Shown here in pieces: positions 26,095-34,568 of a stretch of 47,433 nucleotides of DNA (position 1 is the first letter of the stretch; every line of letters begins with the position of its first letter). Under the pieces are notes generated by a model. The model was not told the DNA's origin and did no database searches. It was given only the letters and a program-made list of their open reading frames with translations. Made by a program: the position numbers and the translations under genes. The stretch comes from CAZRHR01 sp964599915. Lineage in GTDB: Bacteria > Bacteroidota > Bacteroidia > CAIKAF01. The stretch lies in assembly GCA_964599915.1 (NCBI GenBank), contig CAZRHR010000011.1, positions 1 through 47,433 of the forward strand, written 5' to 3'.

Positions 26095-26983
26095 ACGCCC
26101 CTACTTATTTCTTTCCATTTTCCTGTTCGGGCTTTCATGGGCATGTCGCGAAGCCAACCCCTTACCCAACGCAGAAAATACCGTTTTGATTCCGGGCGGC
26201 ATTTTATACATGGGCCAATTCGCCGATGAGCCGGATGCCTTGCCCGTTCACAAAGTCAACCTCTCCCCCTTTTTACTCGGAAAAACAGAAGTCACGAACG
26301 CTGCTTTTGCCCATTTTGTCCGCGCCACGGGTTACCAAACTGAAGCAGAAAATCCAAACCATCCGGGCGGTTGGGTCTGGACCACTAAGGGCTGGATCTT
26401 CGACACCTTAGCTTGTTGGCGCCGTCCGGCGGGAAAGGGTTCCCATCTCAAAGGAAAAATGAATCATCCCGTGGTACAAGTCACATGGAAAGATGCGCAA
26501 GCCTTTTGCGCGTGGGTGGGTGGGCGACTACCCACGGAAGCTGAATGGGAATGGGCCGCTTCAGGCCACAACGCCTTTCCCTGGCCGGAAACAAATGACA
26601 TTCACCAAGTCGCCAATACCTTTCAAGGTCATTTTCCCGATACCAACTTTGCCTTAGATGGATTTCTTACCACGGCGCCGGTGGGCTACTATCCGGCCCA
26701 ATCCAATGGTTTGTTCGATATGGGGGGAAATGTTTGGGAATGGTGCGAAGACGCCTATCACAGCCGCGCCTATTTGCTTTTTCCCGGCACATCTCCTGTG
26801 AGAAAGCATGATGATCCGGCGTTCCAAGGAAGCCCGACCCGTGTGATTCGTGGCGGCAGCTATTTATGTGAACCCAACCGTTGCGAAGGATTTCGCATCT
26901 CTCGAAGAATGCGTGCCGAGGAAAATGCCGCTTTTCAACACATCGGGTTTAGGGTGGCAAGGGATTGTATGGGAGGTTTTTAG
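26081..26983 (+). CDS. Formylglycine-generating enzyme/SUMF1-fold lipoprotein
   Basis: The 300-residue protein has a lipoprotein signal (lipobox LSWAC, Cys22) and then a complete FGE-sulfatase domain: IPGGILYMG, LGKTEVTNAAFAHFV, HPVVQVTWKDAQAFCAWVG, RLPTEAEWEWAA, GNVWEWCEDAYH and VIRGGSYLCEPNRCEGFRISRR. The two cysteines Cys263 and Cys268 have the C-x4-C spacing of the copper-binding catalytic pair in true formylglycine-generating enzymes. It could therefore oxidise a Cys in a partner protein, or act structurally as GldJ/GldK do, which share the fold. Its ATG lies within the plug gene (14-bp overlap), so the two are translated together. No sulfatase gene is near. Confidence 0.88.
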   Translation: MAIGKRPYLFLSIFLFGLSWACREANPLPNAENTVLIPGGILYMGQFADEPDALPVHKVNLSPFLLGKTEVTNAAFAHFVRATGYQTEAENPNHPGGWVWTTKGWIFDTLACWRRPAGKGSHLKGKMNHPVVQVTWKDAQAFCAWVGGRLPTEAEWEWAASGHNAFPWPETNDIHQVANTFQGHFPDTNFALDGFLTTAPVGYYPAQSNGLFDMGGNVWEWCEDAYHSRAYLLFPGTSPVRKHDDPAFQGSPTRVIRGGSYLCEPNRCEGFRISRRMRAEENAAFQHIGFRVARDCMGGF

Positions 26984-27066
26984 GAATTACGAATTACAAA
27001 TTACGAATTACAAATTACGAATTAGGAATTACGAATTACGAATTGGGGATTATGAATTGGGGATTG
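26984..27066. repeat. AATTACGAATT tandem microrepeats, block 1
   Basis: Immediately after the FGE stop codon come about eight imperfect copies of GAATTACGAATT/AAATTACGAATT, degenerating into GAATTGGGGATT. The rest of the gap to 27280 shows no gene. Confidence 0.85.
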
Positions 27067-27280
27067 TGGATGGGTAAGGCCTTAAAGGTATGGGTGCGGG
27101 AGTTATGGCTTTTTGCACATAATCCTTATGGGATTAGACTATAAATGTACCAAATCTATCCACTACAGATTCATTGCAAACCCATACAAGGGTTACATCA
27201 ACTTGAATTTGTCGGGGAGGAGACGGCGCACTTCTAGCTTTGATGCTGGCTTTAGGTCGGTAATAATACTTGTATATGTT

Positions 27281-28633
27281 TTACCAGGTGATGGTCACTT
27301 GCCCGGCACCTGATCGCACACCGTTCTGGCCGGAGGGATTGGCCCCTGCATTATAAGAACCACCGCCGGCACCACAACCCCAAATGCTGCTTACATAATT
27401 ATTTCCGCCACCGCCGCCGTTAAATCCTCCACCGCCTCCACCGGCACCAGAGTTGTCGGACGCACCGCCACCGCCGCCAAAACCACCAAATGCGCCCGTG
27501 TAGTTCGGATGGCTGTAAGATCCGCCGTTTCCACCATTGCGAGGGGCGCGACCGCCCTCGCCGGGTGGATTCCGTAAATTCACGCCATTGGTGCCGTTGG
27601 TAAGCCAACCTCCACCTCCACCGCCGGAAGAATATAAGCCCATGGTTCCGCCTGCGCCACCGCCATTGCCTCCACCGCCCATGGCACCGCTACCGCTTCC
27701 GCCTCCATTCGATAATCCTAAATCGGAACGGCCTACGCCACCGCTGCCGTGTTGGGATTGTCCGCCGCCACCAGCCGCCACCAACATGGGTAAGGCGTCA
27801 TTGGCATTGCGATAGACAAATGAACCGCCACCGCCGCCTGCACAAAAACTGGGATCTTGGGACGTTACACCTCCGCGTTGGCCCACCAAAATCCGCAGGG
27901 TTTCTCCGGGCGTCACCGTAAATTCTCCGGTTACTGTAGCACCAAGCCCCCCATTATTTCCTCCCCCTTGGGCGCCCCAAGCTTGAATTCGTACCGTACA
28001 AATGCCATTGGGAACAGTCCAGGTTTGTATGCTTCCCGTTTGTCCGATGGTACTACTCGCATTAAATGTAACACTATTAGAACCAATAGAAGGACAAGCA
28101 CTTACTGTAATCGTGGTGGTGGAAGAGTCTTTACAACCCAACGCATTGGTCGCCACCAATTTGGCGGTATACGTTCCGGGGGTCGCATAGATGGCGGAGG
28201 TGGAAGAGCCGGTAGCAGAGGCCGGGTTTCCTCCGGGCAGCGTCCATTGATAGATCACACCTCCTGAAGGACTAGACACCGTAAAATTCACCGTTCCACC
28301 GGAACCAATGGCCACCGCATTAGTAGTAAAAGCAGCCGAAGGGGGTGTCGTACAATCGCAGGTGATATCTGTCCAACCCTGTTGGGTTAAATAGATTTGT
28401 AAACACTTGCTGGTGGTGTTGAAAATCATTAGGCCATTGGCGGGATTCGAAAGGGCATTTCTTTCCGAAGCCGTAAGTCTTGTGGGTAAAAAGCCTCCTT
28501 GGGTGCTTCTTACTTCTAAGGCAGCCGAGGGATCAGGGCTTTGTCCGGAAGTACCGATTAAAACGCCTTGGGTTTTCCCTTCAAGGTAAAAGCTGGAAAT
28601 GAGTAGGGTGAGTAGTAAGGTAGGAAGTTTCAT
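27281..28633 (-). CDS. Secreted glycine-rich protein, paralog of the 13625-14908 gene
   Basis: The 450-residue product has the same domain order as its paralog: signal peptide (to about EGKTQG), head module (PSAALEVRSTQGGFLPTRL, GLMIFNTTSKCLQIY), PKD-like domain (YQWTLPGGNPAS, PGTYTAKLVATNALGC) and a glycine-rich domain from about residue 205 (WTVPNGICTVRIQAWGAQGG, GGGGGSFVYRNAND, MLVAAGGGGQSQ), ending GAGQVTITW. The final third is over half glycine. Its ATG abuts a block of AATTACGAATT repeats, so the repeats form the immediate 5' region; no standard promoter is recognisable there. Function unknown; likely surface matrix. Confidence 0.9.
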   Translation of the reverse strand: MKLPTLLLTLLISSFYLEGKTQGVLIGTSGQSPDPSAALEVRSTQGGFLPTRLTASERNALSNPANGLMIFNTTSKCLQIYLTQQGWTDITCDCTTPPSAAFTTNAVAIGSGGTVNFTVSSPSGGVIYQWTLPGGNPASATGSSTSAIYATPGTYTAKLVATNALGCKDSSTTTITVSACPSIGSNSVTFNASSTIGQTGSIQTWTVPNGICTVRIQAWGAQGGGNNGGLGATVTGEFTVTPGETLRILVGQRGGVTSQDPSFCAGGGGGSFVYRNANDALPMLVAAGGGGQSQHGSGGVGRSDLGLSNGGGSGSGAMGGGGNGGGAGGTMGLYSSGGGGGGWLTNGTNGVNLRNPPGEGGRAPRNGGNGGSYSHPNYTGAFGGFGGGGGASDNSGAGGGGGGFNGGGGGNNYVSSIWGCGAGGGSYNAGANPSGQNGVRSGAGQVTITW

Positions 28634-28700
28634 TGGGAATTACGAATTGGGAATTACGAATTACGAATTACGAATTACGAATTAGGAATTACGAATTAGG
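28634..28700. repeat. AATTACGAATT tandem microrepeats, block 2
   Basis: About six imperfect copies fill the gap between the start of the glycine-rich gene and the stop codon of the IVP gene; the IVP stop codon (TAA, 28696-28698 on the minus strand) lies within the last copy. Confidence 0.87.
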
Positions 28701-29058
28701 GATTGTGGTTTTTTCGGAGTGTTTTTTGGATGCTGCCAATGATTCTCAGAAGTTCCTCGACATCTTTCGTAAGGCTGCTTGCGTCTTCATCGTTTAGATA
28801 ATCTGTGTCTTTTAAGAGTCTAATCCAATAATGGGATTCTCTGGCTTCTTTGTAAGCAATCGTAAGTTTGGCGAAAAAATCTTTTTCTGTTTGTCCTCCA
28901 ATCGCTTCTTCAATATTGGCACCAATGGAAGTTCCTGAACGCAACAACTGTTTTGACAAGACAAATTCCTTCTTTTCCTTATGTATATGCTGACAAGCCT
29001 TCACCACCTGCACTGCAAATGCGTAACTCTTTATCTGAACTACGTTGTCTTTTTTCAT
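28696..29058 (-). CDS. Four-helix bundle protein (23S rRNA-intervening sequence protein family)
   Basis: The 120-residue protein belongs to the IVP/four-helix bundle family (PF05635): YAFAVQVVKACQHI, EFVLSKQLLRSGTSIGANIEEA, KLTIAYKEARESHYWIRLL and EEELLRIIGSIQ-like C-terminal helix. The family was first seen in intervening sequences of 23S rRNA genes and is related to Avd of diversity-generating retroelements, but its molecular role is not settled. I start at ATG 29058; a TTG at 29064 would add two residues. Tandem AATTACGAATT repeats lie on both sides and provide its stop codon context. Confidence 0.93.
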   Translation of the reverse strand: MKKDNVVQIKSYAFAVQVVKACQHIHKEKKEFVLSKQLLRSGTSIGANIEEAIGGQTEKDFFAKLTIAYKEARESHYWIRLLKDTDYLNDEDASSLTKDVEELLRIIGSIQKTLRKNHNP

Positions 29059-29071
29059 AAACAATTGGTAA

Positions 29072-29160
29072 TTATGGAATTAGGAATTACGAATTAAGAA
29101 TTACGAATTAGGAATTACGAATTAGGAATTACGGAATTACGAATTACGGAATTACGAATT
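29072..29160. repeat. AATTACGAATT tandem microrepeats, block 3
   Basis: About eight copies with variants (GGAATTACGAATTA, GAATTACGGAATTACG) lie upstream of the IVP gene. Confidence 0.87.
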
Positions 29161-29212
29161 GGGAAGGAATATTTAGTGCATAATAATGAAACTTAATATT
29201 TAAACTCCTTCG

Positions 29213-29258
29213 TAATTTATCCATTCGTAATTCGTAATTAACCCATTCGTAATTAATC
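29213..29258. repeat. Inverted copies of the AATTACGAATT repeat, block 4
   Basis: The sequence ATTCGTAATTCGTAATT and further ATTCGTAATTAAT copies are the inverse complement of the unit in block 3, so blocks 3 and 4 can pair into a long stem around about 55 bp. The M43 protease stop codon (29253-29255) lies in the last copy. Confidence 0.82.
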
Positions 29259-30542
29259 TACCACTGCGAACTTAAAGGTGTATTTTCCCATTTTTCCCCA
29301 ATAACTACCTTCTGGCAAATGTTGTACATAGATGCGTATGCCGACGGCCTCGGATTGTTGTTGGAGGATTGGCATTTCTCTTCCAAGCACATCAAAAATA
29401 TGTATGGAAGGGTGTGATTCTTCTTGTTTCACAGGAATGACCAATTGTTCGGTCGTTGGATTTGGATAAACAAGCAGGGTTTGCTGGCCATATTCTTCCA
29501 CTGAGGTAGTAGATTCGATGTACAGTTGGCTGCGGAAATTTTCAAGGTTGGCACGCATTTGTGCCCCTTGATCTTTTGAAAACATGTTCATGCAAGAGTC
29601 TGCGGCATAGTCCATGTAGTTTTCAATTTGATCTGGGAATTCCGGACCGGTGGGCTCTGGACAAGTGTTTTTAGTCCAGTCACAAATTTGTTGGGCGTTA
29701 TCACTGGCGTTGGGCGTATCTGCCAACCCATCGTCAGCGGTGCAATCGCCATCACCCCAAATATGTCTTAATCCTAAATAGTGTCCTACCTCGTGGGTAA
29801 GGGTTCTTCCCCGATTTACTGTGGCCAATGGACCAGAGGCGGCGGGATTATTCGGGCCAAATACAGGATAATGAATCACCACGCCTTCCACTGTGGTGTC
29901 GGCCGGAAGCTGGTCGGAAGGCCAGTTGGGCGCACCAACCGGGGGATATGCGTAGCCCAAAATTCCCAGACCTAAAACGAGGTCACACACCCAAACATTG
30001 AGATATTTGCTTGCCGGCCAGCCGTCCTTACCACCTAAAGCACCTTTTTTCACATTGTCATCGAACGGACTAAAAAGTCCGAAAGCAGGAGAACCTTGGG
30101 TACGTGTAATTCCTGTGGTGGGTTGGCCCTGGGGGTCTGTGGTAGCAAGGAAAAATTCAATGCGTGTGTCTTCTGCGAAAGGTAAAAACTCTGAACGGGT
30201 ATTTACGCTATCGGGATTTCTACGGCGGAAATCCTCATTCAAAACTTGAATTTGCTGGATAATTAAGGAGTCCGGAATATTTTCTGCATCACTTTTATAC
30301 ACTACATGCACGACCACCGGGATACGATACACTGTATTGTTTTTTTCAGCTGAGGCAGCATGGCTCTTGGCCGTAGCAAACGCATCGTTCACCGCGTTTA
30401 GATAGCCTGGAAATTGTTGGTCACGGTGTTGGATGGCCTGTACGGTTCCACAGCGCTGGACAGATTGGGCTTGAACATAGGAAAAAGTACTCCACGCAGC
30501 CAAGATGGTTAGGGAGCAAAAGCGGGTAAAGCGTAGCATCAT
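29253..30542 (-). CDS. Exported M43 (cytophagalysin/pappalysin-type) zinc metalloprotease with T9SS sorting domain
   Basis: The 429-residue protein has a signal peptide (ending YVQAQ), a propeptide and an M43B catalytic domain. HEVGHYLGLRH gives zinc ligands His250, His254 and His260 and the catalytic Glu251; NYMDYAADSCMNMFSKDQ contains the Met-turn. The C-terminal 85 residues (LLVYPNPTTEQLVIPV, IHIFDVLGREM) form a T9SS type A sorting domain. It should be a secreted or surface-bound endopeptidase. It follows a lipoprotein gene after 9 bp, so the two form an operon. The stop codon lies at the edge of inverted AATTACGAATT repeats. Confidence 0.95.
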   Translation of the reverse strand: MMLRFTRFCSLTILAAWSTFSYVQAQSVQRCGTVQAIQHRDQQFPGYLNAVNDAFATAKSHAASAEKNNTVYRIPVVVHVVYKSDAENIPDSLIIQQIQVLNEDFRRRNPDSVNTRSEFLPFAEDTRIEFFLATTDPQGQPTTGITRTQGSPAFGLFSPFDDNVKKGALGGKDGWPASKYLNVWVCDLVLGLGILGYAYPPVGAPNWPSDQLPADTTVEGVVIHYPVFGPNNPAASGPLATVNRGRTLTHEVGHYLGLRHIWGDGDCTADDGLADTPNASDNAQQICDWTKNTCPEPTGPEFPDQIENYMDYAADSCMNMFSKDQGAQMRANLENFRSQLYIESTTSVEEYGQQTLLVYPNPTTEQLVIPVKQEESHPSIHIFDVLGREMPILQQQSEAVGIRIYVQHLPEGSYWGKMGKYTFKFAVVD

Positions 30543-30551
30543 CGGTTGGTT

Positions 30552-31061
30552 TTATTGACGGTTAGGGATTTGACTCACAATTTGCTGGGCGCACTTCCGA
30601 ACTTCCTCTGCCGGATCCTTGGCTTTGGGGTTTGGCGTGGACCAACCCCGAAATACCAATAAGTTTCTCTCTTCATCCATGGCATCCAACACCCATGTGC
30701 CGGCTGGAAGTTCGGCCAGTTTAGGGTATTTCAATTTGGTATTGGTGTAAGAAGGTTCCGGAATTCCGGGCTGAATTTGATACGCATACAGGGTCATGAT
30801 GTCATGGGCATGGGCATCAATCCAGCGAAGGTTTAGATATTCCAATTCAAACCCAACCATGATTACAAACGACTTCATGTCGGCCTTAAAAATCTTTGGC
30901 TTAAGCGGGTCGAAAAAATCCATGGGGTCAATTTCCGACTGGTGAAACTCAAAGCGCTGCGCCGTACGGAAAGGATAATCCATGTCCGCTACCGAACCTA
31001 CCTGCGTAGATTTACAGGAAAACAGCAAGGGAATGAAAAAAAGAAGGAAAAGCCTGCCCAA
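30552..31061 (-). CDS. Small lipoprotein, weakly DUF4136-like
   Basis: The 169-residue product starts with a lipoprotein signal (lipobox LLFSC, Cys16). The C-terminal LVFRGWSTPNPKAKDPAEE followed by VRKCAQQIVSQIP recalls the end of DUF4136 lipoproteins, but the match is weak. The start is a TTG: no in-frame ATG exists upstream before a promoter-like TATATTTG, and a later ATG would destroy the signal peptide. It precedes the M43 protease in an apparent two-gene operon; whether it helps the protease is unknown. Confidence 0.72.
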   Translation of the reverse strand: MGRLFLLFFIPLLFSCKSTQVGSVADMDYPFRTAQRFEFHQSEIDPMDFFDPLKPKIFKADMKSFVIMVGFELEYLNLRWIDAHAHDIMTLYAYQIQPGIPEPSYTNTKLKYPKLAELPAGTWVLDAMDEERNLLVFRGWSTPNPKAKDPAEEVRKCAQQIVSQIPNRQ

Positions 31062-31080
31062 ATCTTTGTAATTTTGTTTC

Positions 31081-31088
31081 CAAATATA
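31081..31088 (-). promoter_or_regulatory. Candidate -7 element (TATATTTG) for the lipoprotein/M43 operon
   Basis: Minus-strand TATATTTG matches TAnnTTTG about 20 bases before the TTG start at 31061, in the divergent gap with the cyclophilin gene, and supports the TTG start choice. Confidence 0.5.
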
Positions 31089-31126
31089 ACGTGTTTCACT
31101 GATTTATTTTTAAAACTCTGTATACG

Positions 31127-31561
31127 ATGCATGCACTTTTGGACACCGATTATGGTACCATGAAAATTGAGTTTTTCCCTGCAGACGCCCCACTTACGGT
31201 AAAGAATTTTGTGGATTTGGCTCAGAAAGGATTCTATGATGGGCTCACTTTTCACAGGGTTATTCCTGGCTTTGTGACCCAAGGGGGTTGCCCTATTGGC
31301 AGCGGCACCGGAGGTCCGGGTTACAAAATTCCTTGCGAACTTTCTGGTGGAAACCAGTTTCACGACCGTGGCGTCCTTTCTATGGCACATGCAGGTCCAA
31401 ATACCGGAGGCTCGCAATTTTTTATTGTTCATAGCCGCGCCCAAACAGCGCATTTAGACCGGAGACATACCTGCTTCGGAAAAGTCGTAGAAAATGTTGA
31501 CTTGGTAGACCAAATCAAACAAGGCGACAAAATTTTGAAAGTAACCATTGTTGAAGACTAA
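31127..31561 (+). CDS. Peptidyl-prolyl cis-trans isomerase, cyclophilin type
   Basis: The 144-residue protein is a minimal cyclophilin without signal peptide, so it is cytoplasmic. FHRVIPGFVTQGG, GVLSMAHAGPNTGGSQFFIV and the tail CFGKVVENVDLVDQI are the family signatures, with the catalytic Arg in FHRV. The normal TxxLDGKHTVFG reads AHLDRRHTCFG. It assists proline-limited folding. It is followed after 12 bp by an unknown gene and then lysS, probably one operon. Confidence 0.96.
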   Translation: MHALLDTDYGTMKIEFFPADAPLTVKNFVDLAQKGFYDGLTFHRVIPGFVTQGGCPIGSGTGGPGYKIPCELSGGNQFHDRGVLSMAHAGPNTGGSQFFIVHSRAQTAHLDRRHTCFGKVVENVDLVDQIKQGDKILKVTIVED

Positions 31562-31573
31562 AAACCCTCACCC

Positions 31574-32110
31574 ATGCTCAATGCCATGCTCACTGAACAA
31601 CCTTCCGTTGCGGTAAAACGCCGTTTTATACCGCTGATAATGGATTTTTGTATGGACAACAAAATGGCGTTTCGCGTGATTCCACGCCATGGCGCCGATG
31701 AATGGGAGGTACAATTCGACATTCAAGAAATTTTACCCGCCGTAGCTTTAGGAATGTTTTTACGTGAAAACAAACTAGAGCTTACAGGCTTTTCTCCCAT
31801 GCTTTCTAAACCTGCTCCTGCGGCTCCTCGTGCCAAAACGAAAAAGTCCCAAGCAGAAGAGGAGCCGGTTCCAACTCCAGCTCCAGCCCATTCCAACATG
31901 TTCGACATGGCCAAACCCGAGCCGGTTGTTTCAGCTATACACCAGGAAGAAGTGCATTCTAACCATCAGGAAGAAGCACCAAACACTTGGCAAGCGCCTC
32001 AGGCTGCTGGCCATACCCTTTCGGACACAAACACAGACCATGACATTGAACCGCTTGAAGCGCCCTTTGATATGCCGGGCCTTCAGCGAAACTCACCGGG
32101 CATGTTTTAA
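31574..32110 (+). CDS. Unknown protein with small N-terminal domain and disordered acidic tail
   Basis: The 178-residue product has a compact first part to about residue 75 (RRFIPLIMDFCMDNKMAFRV, WEVQFDIQEILPAVALGMFL) and then a low-complexity tail rich in Pro, Ala, Glu, His and Thr. No signal peptide or membrane segment is seen. I do not recognise the family. It sits between the cyclophilin and lysS genes (12 bp and 21 bp gaps) and is probably cotranscribed. An alternative ATG lies four codons in. Confidence 0.7.
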   Translation: MLNAMLTEQPSVAVKRRFIPLIMDFCMDNKMAFRVIPRHGADEWEVQFDIQEILPAVALGMFLRENKLELTGFSPMLSKPAPAAPRAKTKKSQAEEEPVPTPAPAHSNMFDMAKPEPVVSAIHQEEVHSNHQEEAPNTWQAPQAAGHTLSDTNTDHDIEPLEAPFDMPGLQRNSPGMF

Positions 32111-32131
32111 GCCCGACCACTTTATACCATC

Positions 32132-33652
32132 ATGACGGAACGTCTTTCTCTTTCTGAACAAGAACGCATACGAAGGGAATCCCTTCAACAACTGCGCGAC
32201 CTGGGCATCGATCCCTTTCCCGCAGAAACCTTCCCAGTAAACGCTACGGCAGCCAATATCCTTCTGGAGTTTTCGGATGAAAATCCAGAACCTTTTGCCG
32301 CTGTTTCATTGGCTGGTCGGCTAATGACCCGCCGTATCCAAGGAAAAGCCTCCTTCGCCGAACTCAAAGACCATACAGGCAGAATTCAATTGTATCTTAA
32401 TCGGGATGAACTTTGCCCCGGCGAAGACAAGGAACTTTACAATACGGTTTTCAAGCGACTTATGGACATTGGAGACGATATCGGCGTGGAAGGCTTTGTG
32501 TTCCGCACCCTGTTAGGTGAAATTACCGTGCATGTTACCCTGCTCATATTGTTGTCCAAATCCCTTCGGCCACTACCTATTGTAAAAACCGATGCGGACG
32601 GACAAATCTATGATGCATTCACTGATCCTGAGTTGCGTTATCGCATGCGTTATGTGGACTTAGTAGTGAATGAACATGTGGCCGACACATTTGTAAAACG
32701 TTCCAAAACCATTTCCGCCATGCGTCGGTACTTCGACGCCCAAGTATGGATGGAAGTGGAAACGCCTGTACTACAAGCCGTTCATGGGGGTGCCGCTGCA
32801 CGTCCTTTTGTAACCCACCACAACACCTTGGATACCCCTTTGTATCTGCGGATTGCCAACGAACTTTACCTTAAAAGATTAATTGTTGGTGGATTTGAAG
32901 GCGTGTATGAGATTGGAAAAATGTTCAGAAATGAGGGCATGGATCGCACCCATAACCCGGAGTTTACGTCCATGGAAATCTACGTAGCCTACAAAGATTA
33001 TCACTGGATGATGGACATGACGGAAAAGTGTTTGGCGTATGTAACCAAAGAAGTTCTGGGTACCACGGAGGTGAACATAGGTGAACATACCTTGTCATTC
33101 CAAGGACCTTATCCAAGGATTTCCATGTTCGACGCCATTGAAAAATATACAGGTACCAATATCCGGCACATGGAAGAAGCCGCGTTGCGGGAATGGTGTA
33201 AATCCCATCAAGTTCCACTCGCCCCCGACATGGGTGTTGGAAAAATCATTGATGCCATTTTCGGCGAAAAAGTGGAAAAAAACCTGATTCAACCCACGTT
33301 CATCACAGATTATCCCATCGAGATGACCCCGCTCGCCAAGAAACACCGAAGCGAGGCCGGTTTGGTGGAACGTTTTGAGTTGTTTGTCAACGGAAAAGAA
33401 ATTGCGAATGCCTATTCGGAATTGAATGATCCCATAGACCAACGGGAACGACTCATCCACCAGCTTTCACTTGCCGATCGTGGAGATGAAGAAGCCATGG
33501 CCATGGACGAAGATTTCCTCCGCGCCTTGGAATATGGCATGCCACCCACCGCCGGTTTAGGCATTGGCATAGACCGCTTGGTCATGTTGCTTACCGGACA
33601 ATCGACCATTCAGGAAGTATTGTTCTTTCCGCAAATGAGACCTGAAAAATAA
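32132..33652 (+). CDS. lysS: Lysine--tRNA ligase (class II)
   Basis: LysRS charges tRNA-Lys. The 506-residue protein has an N-terminal OB anticodon-binding domain (AGRLMTRRIQGKASFAELKD) and the class II catalytic domain with motif 2 FRNEGMDRTHNPEFTSMEIY and motif 3 GLGIGIDRLVMLLTGQ. The C-terminus VLFFPQMRPEK is as in other bacteria. Catalytic residues appear complete. Confidence 0.98.
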   Translation: MTERLSLSEQERIRRESLQQLRDLGIDPFPAETFPVNATAANILLEFSDENPEPFAAVSLAGRLMTRRIQGKASFAELKDHTGRIQLYLNRDELCPGEDKELYNTVFKRLMDIGDDIGVEGFVFRTLLGEITVHVTLLILLSKSLRPLPIVKTDADGQIYDAFTDPELRYRMRYVDLVVNEHVADTFVKRSKTISAMRRYFDAQVWMEVETPVLQAVHGGAAARPFVTHHNTLDTPLYLRIANELYLKRLIVGGFEGVYEIGKMFRNEGMDRTHNPEFTSMEIYVAYKDYHWMMDMTEKCLAYVTKEVLGTTEVNIGEHTLSFQGPYPRISMFDAIEKYTGTNIRHMEEAALREWCKSHQVPLAPDMGVGKIIDAIFGEKVEKNLIQPTFITDYPIEMTPLAKKHRSEAGLVERFELFVNGKEIANAYSELNDPIDQRERLIHQLSLADRGDEEAMAMDEDFLRALEYGMPPTAGLGIGIDRLVMLLTGQSTIQEVLFFPQMRPEK

Positions 33653-33655
33653 GTC

Positions 33656-34558
33656 ATGGGACGAACCGGGTGGGTCGGGTTAATCTTGTTTTGGACAAAT
33701 GTTCATGGACAAAACCCGTGGATACTGTCTTCCGCACCTACGGGCGTTCCAGCATCTCCCCTACCCTTTGCGGTCATGCCCGGATTCCCGCAGGAAGGAG
33801 CCACCGCCATGCGCTGGAATCCATCTTCCGGACCCGTTTCCTTTTGGCCTCTACCGGTTTCATTCTCCCATCCGGACTTGCTGCTTCAAGCCAGCACCGA
33901 AGCCAATGGAAACCTTTGTTTGCGGTTCTTTCTTCCCGAAAGAAAAACCCTTCTTAAAGAGTGTTTTGTATTCCGTGACCAACGCTTTCAATGGCATTCC
34001 ACGGAACTTACCGACGGCACACTTTCCTTTAATGCGGCTTGGTTTGGTGCCAAAACGCTGCAAGAAAAAATCGAAGTATTGAGTGACTGGTCTGGCACAC
34101 GGCCGGATACCATGGTTATGCAAAAAGTGCCCGAGGTTATGCAAGCACTCGTTCAACTCACCAAAGACCAATCCGCCGCCCTTTACAATCCCTTGGTACG
34201 CCAATTCTTCGAAAGCCCACCCGGCCAGGAAGTGCTGGTTTGGCGAAAAAAAGACCAGGCCGAAGATTTTTTTAAAGCCATGGGACAAGGCGACCTTTCA
34301 CTTTGGACCACCCTTTTAGACACCTACTTTCACACCTTAACCACATCCGAGGAGAAAGATTTACGGCTTCTATTAGCGTCTGTCCTTTCTCGCGTAAAAC
34401 CAGATCCAAAATGGCTGGAAGCTTTGGCCTTAGGGTATCAGGAAAAAAATCTGCCAGAGCTTGCTGAGGAAAACTGGAAAAAATATGTTCATCTGATGGA
34501 CGAACAGCACCGGGGAAAAGAAGTGCCCCAAGAGCTGAGAAACCGATTTAAACGATAA
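33656..34558 (+). CDS. Secreted protein of unknown function
   Basis: The 300-residue product starts 3 bp after the lysS stop. A short hydrophobic start (GWVGLILFWTNVHGQ) looks like a signal peptide cleaved after GQ. The first half is rich in Pro, Trp and Phe; the second half is helical and charged (DLRLLLASVLSR, LALGYQEKNLPELAEENWKKY), like a helical repeat. I recognise no family. It is followed after 10 bp by fumC, so it lies in the lysS-fumC transcript. Confidence 0.75.
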   Translation: MGRTGWVGLILFWTNVHGQNPWILSSAPTGVPASPLPFAVMPGFPQEGATAMRWNPSSGPVSFWPLPVSFSHPDLLLQASTEANGNLCLRFFLPERKTLLKECFVFRDQRFQWHSTELTDGTLSFNAAWFGAKTLQEKIEVLSDWSGTRPDTMVMQKVPEVMQALVQLTKDQSAALYNPLVRQFFESPPGQEVLVWRKKDQAEDFFKAMGQGDLSLWTTLLDTYFHTLTTSEEKDLRLLLASVLSRVKPDPKWLEALALGYQEKNLPELAEENWKKYVHLMDEQHRGKEVPQELRNRFKR

Positions 34559-34568
34559 AACACCTTTT

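Noticed and set aside
27113..27313. 66-residue plus-strand frame in the gap before the third glycine-rich gene
   Set aside because: It overlaps the end of that gene antisense and shows no signal peptide or motif.
28696..29058. Avd accessory protein of a diversity-generating retroelement
   Set aside because: The family fits, but there is no reverse transcriptase and no template/variable repeat pair in the window; the AATTACGAATT repeats are too short and too regular.
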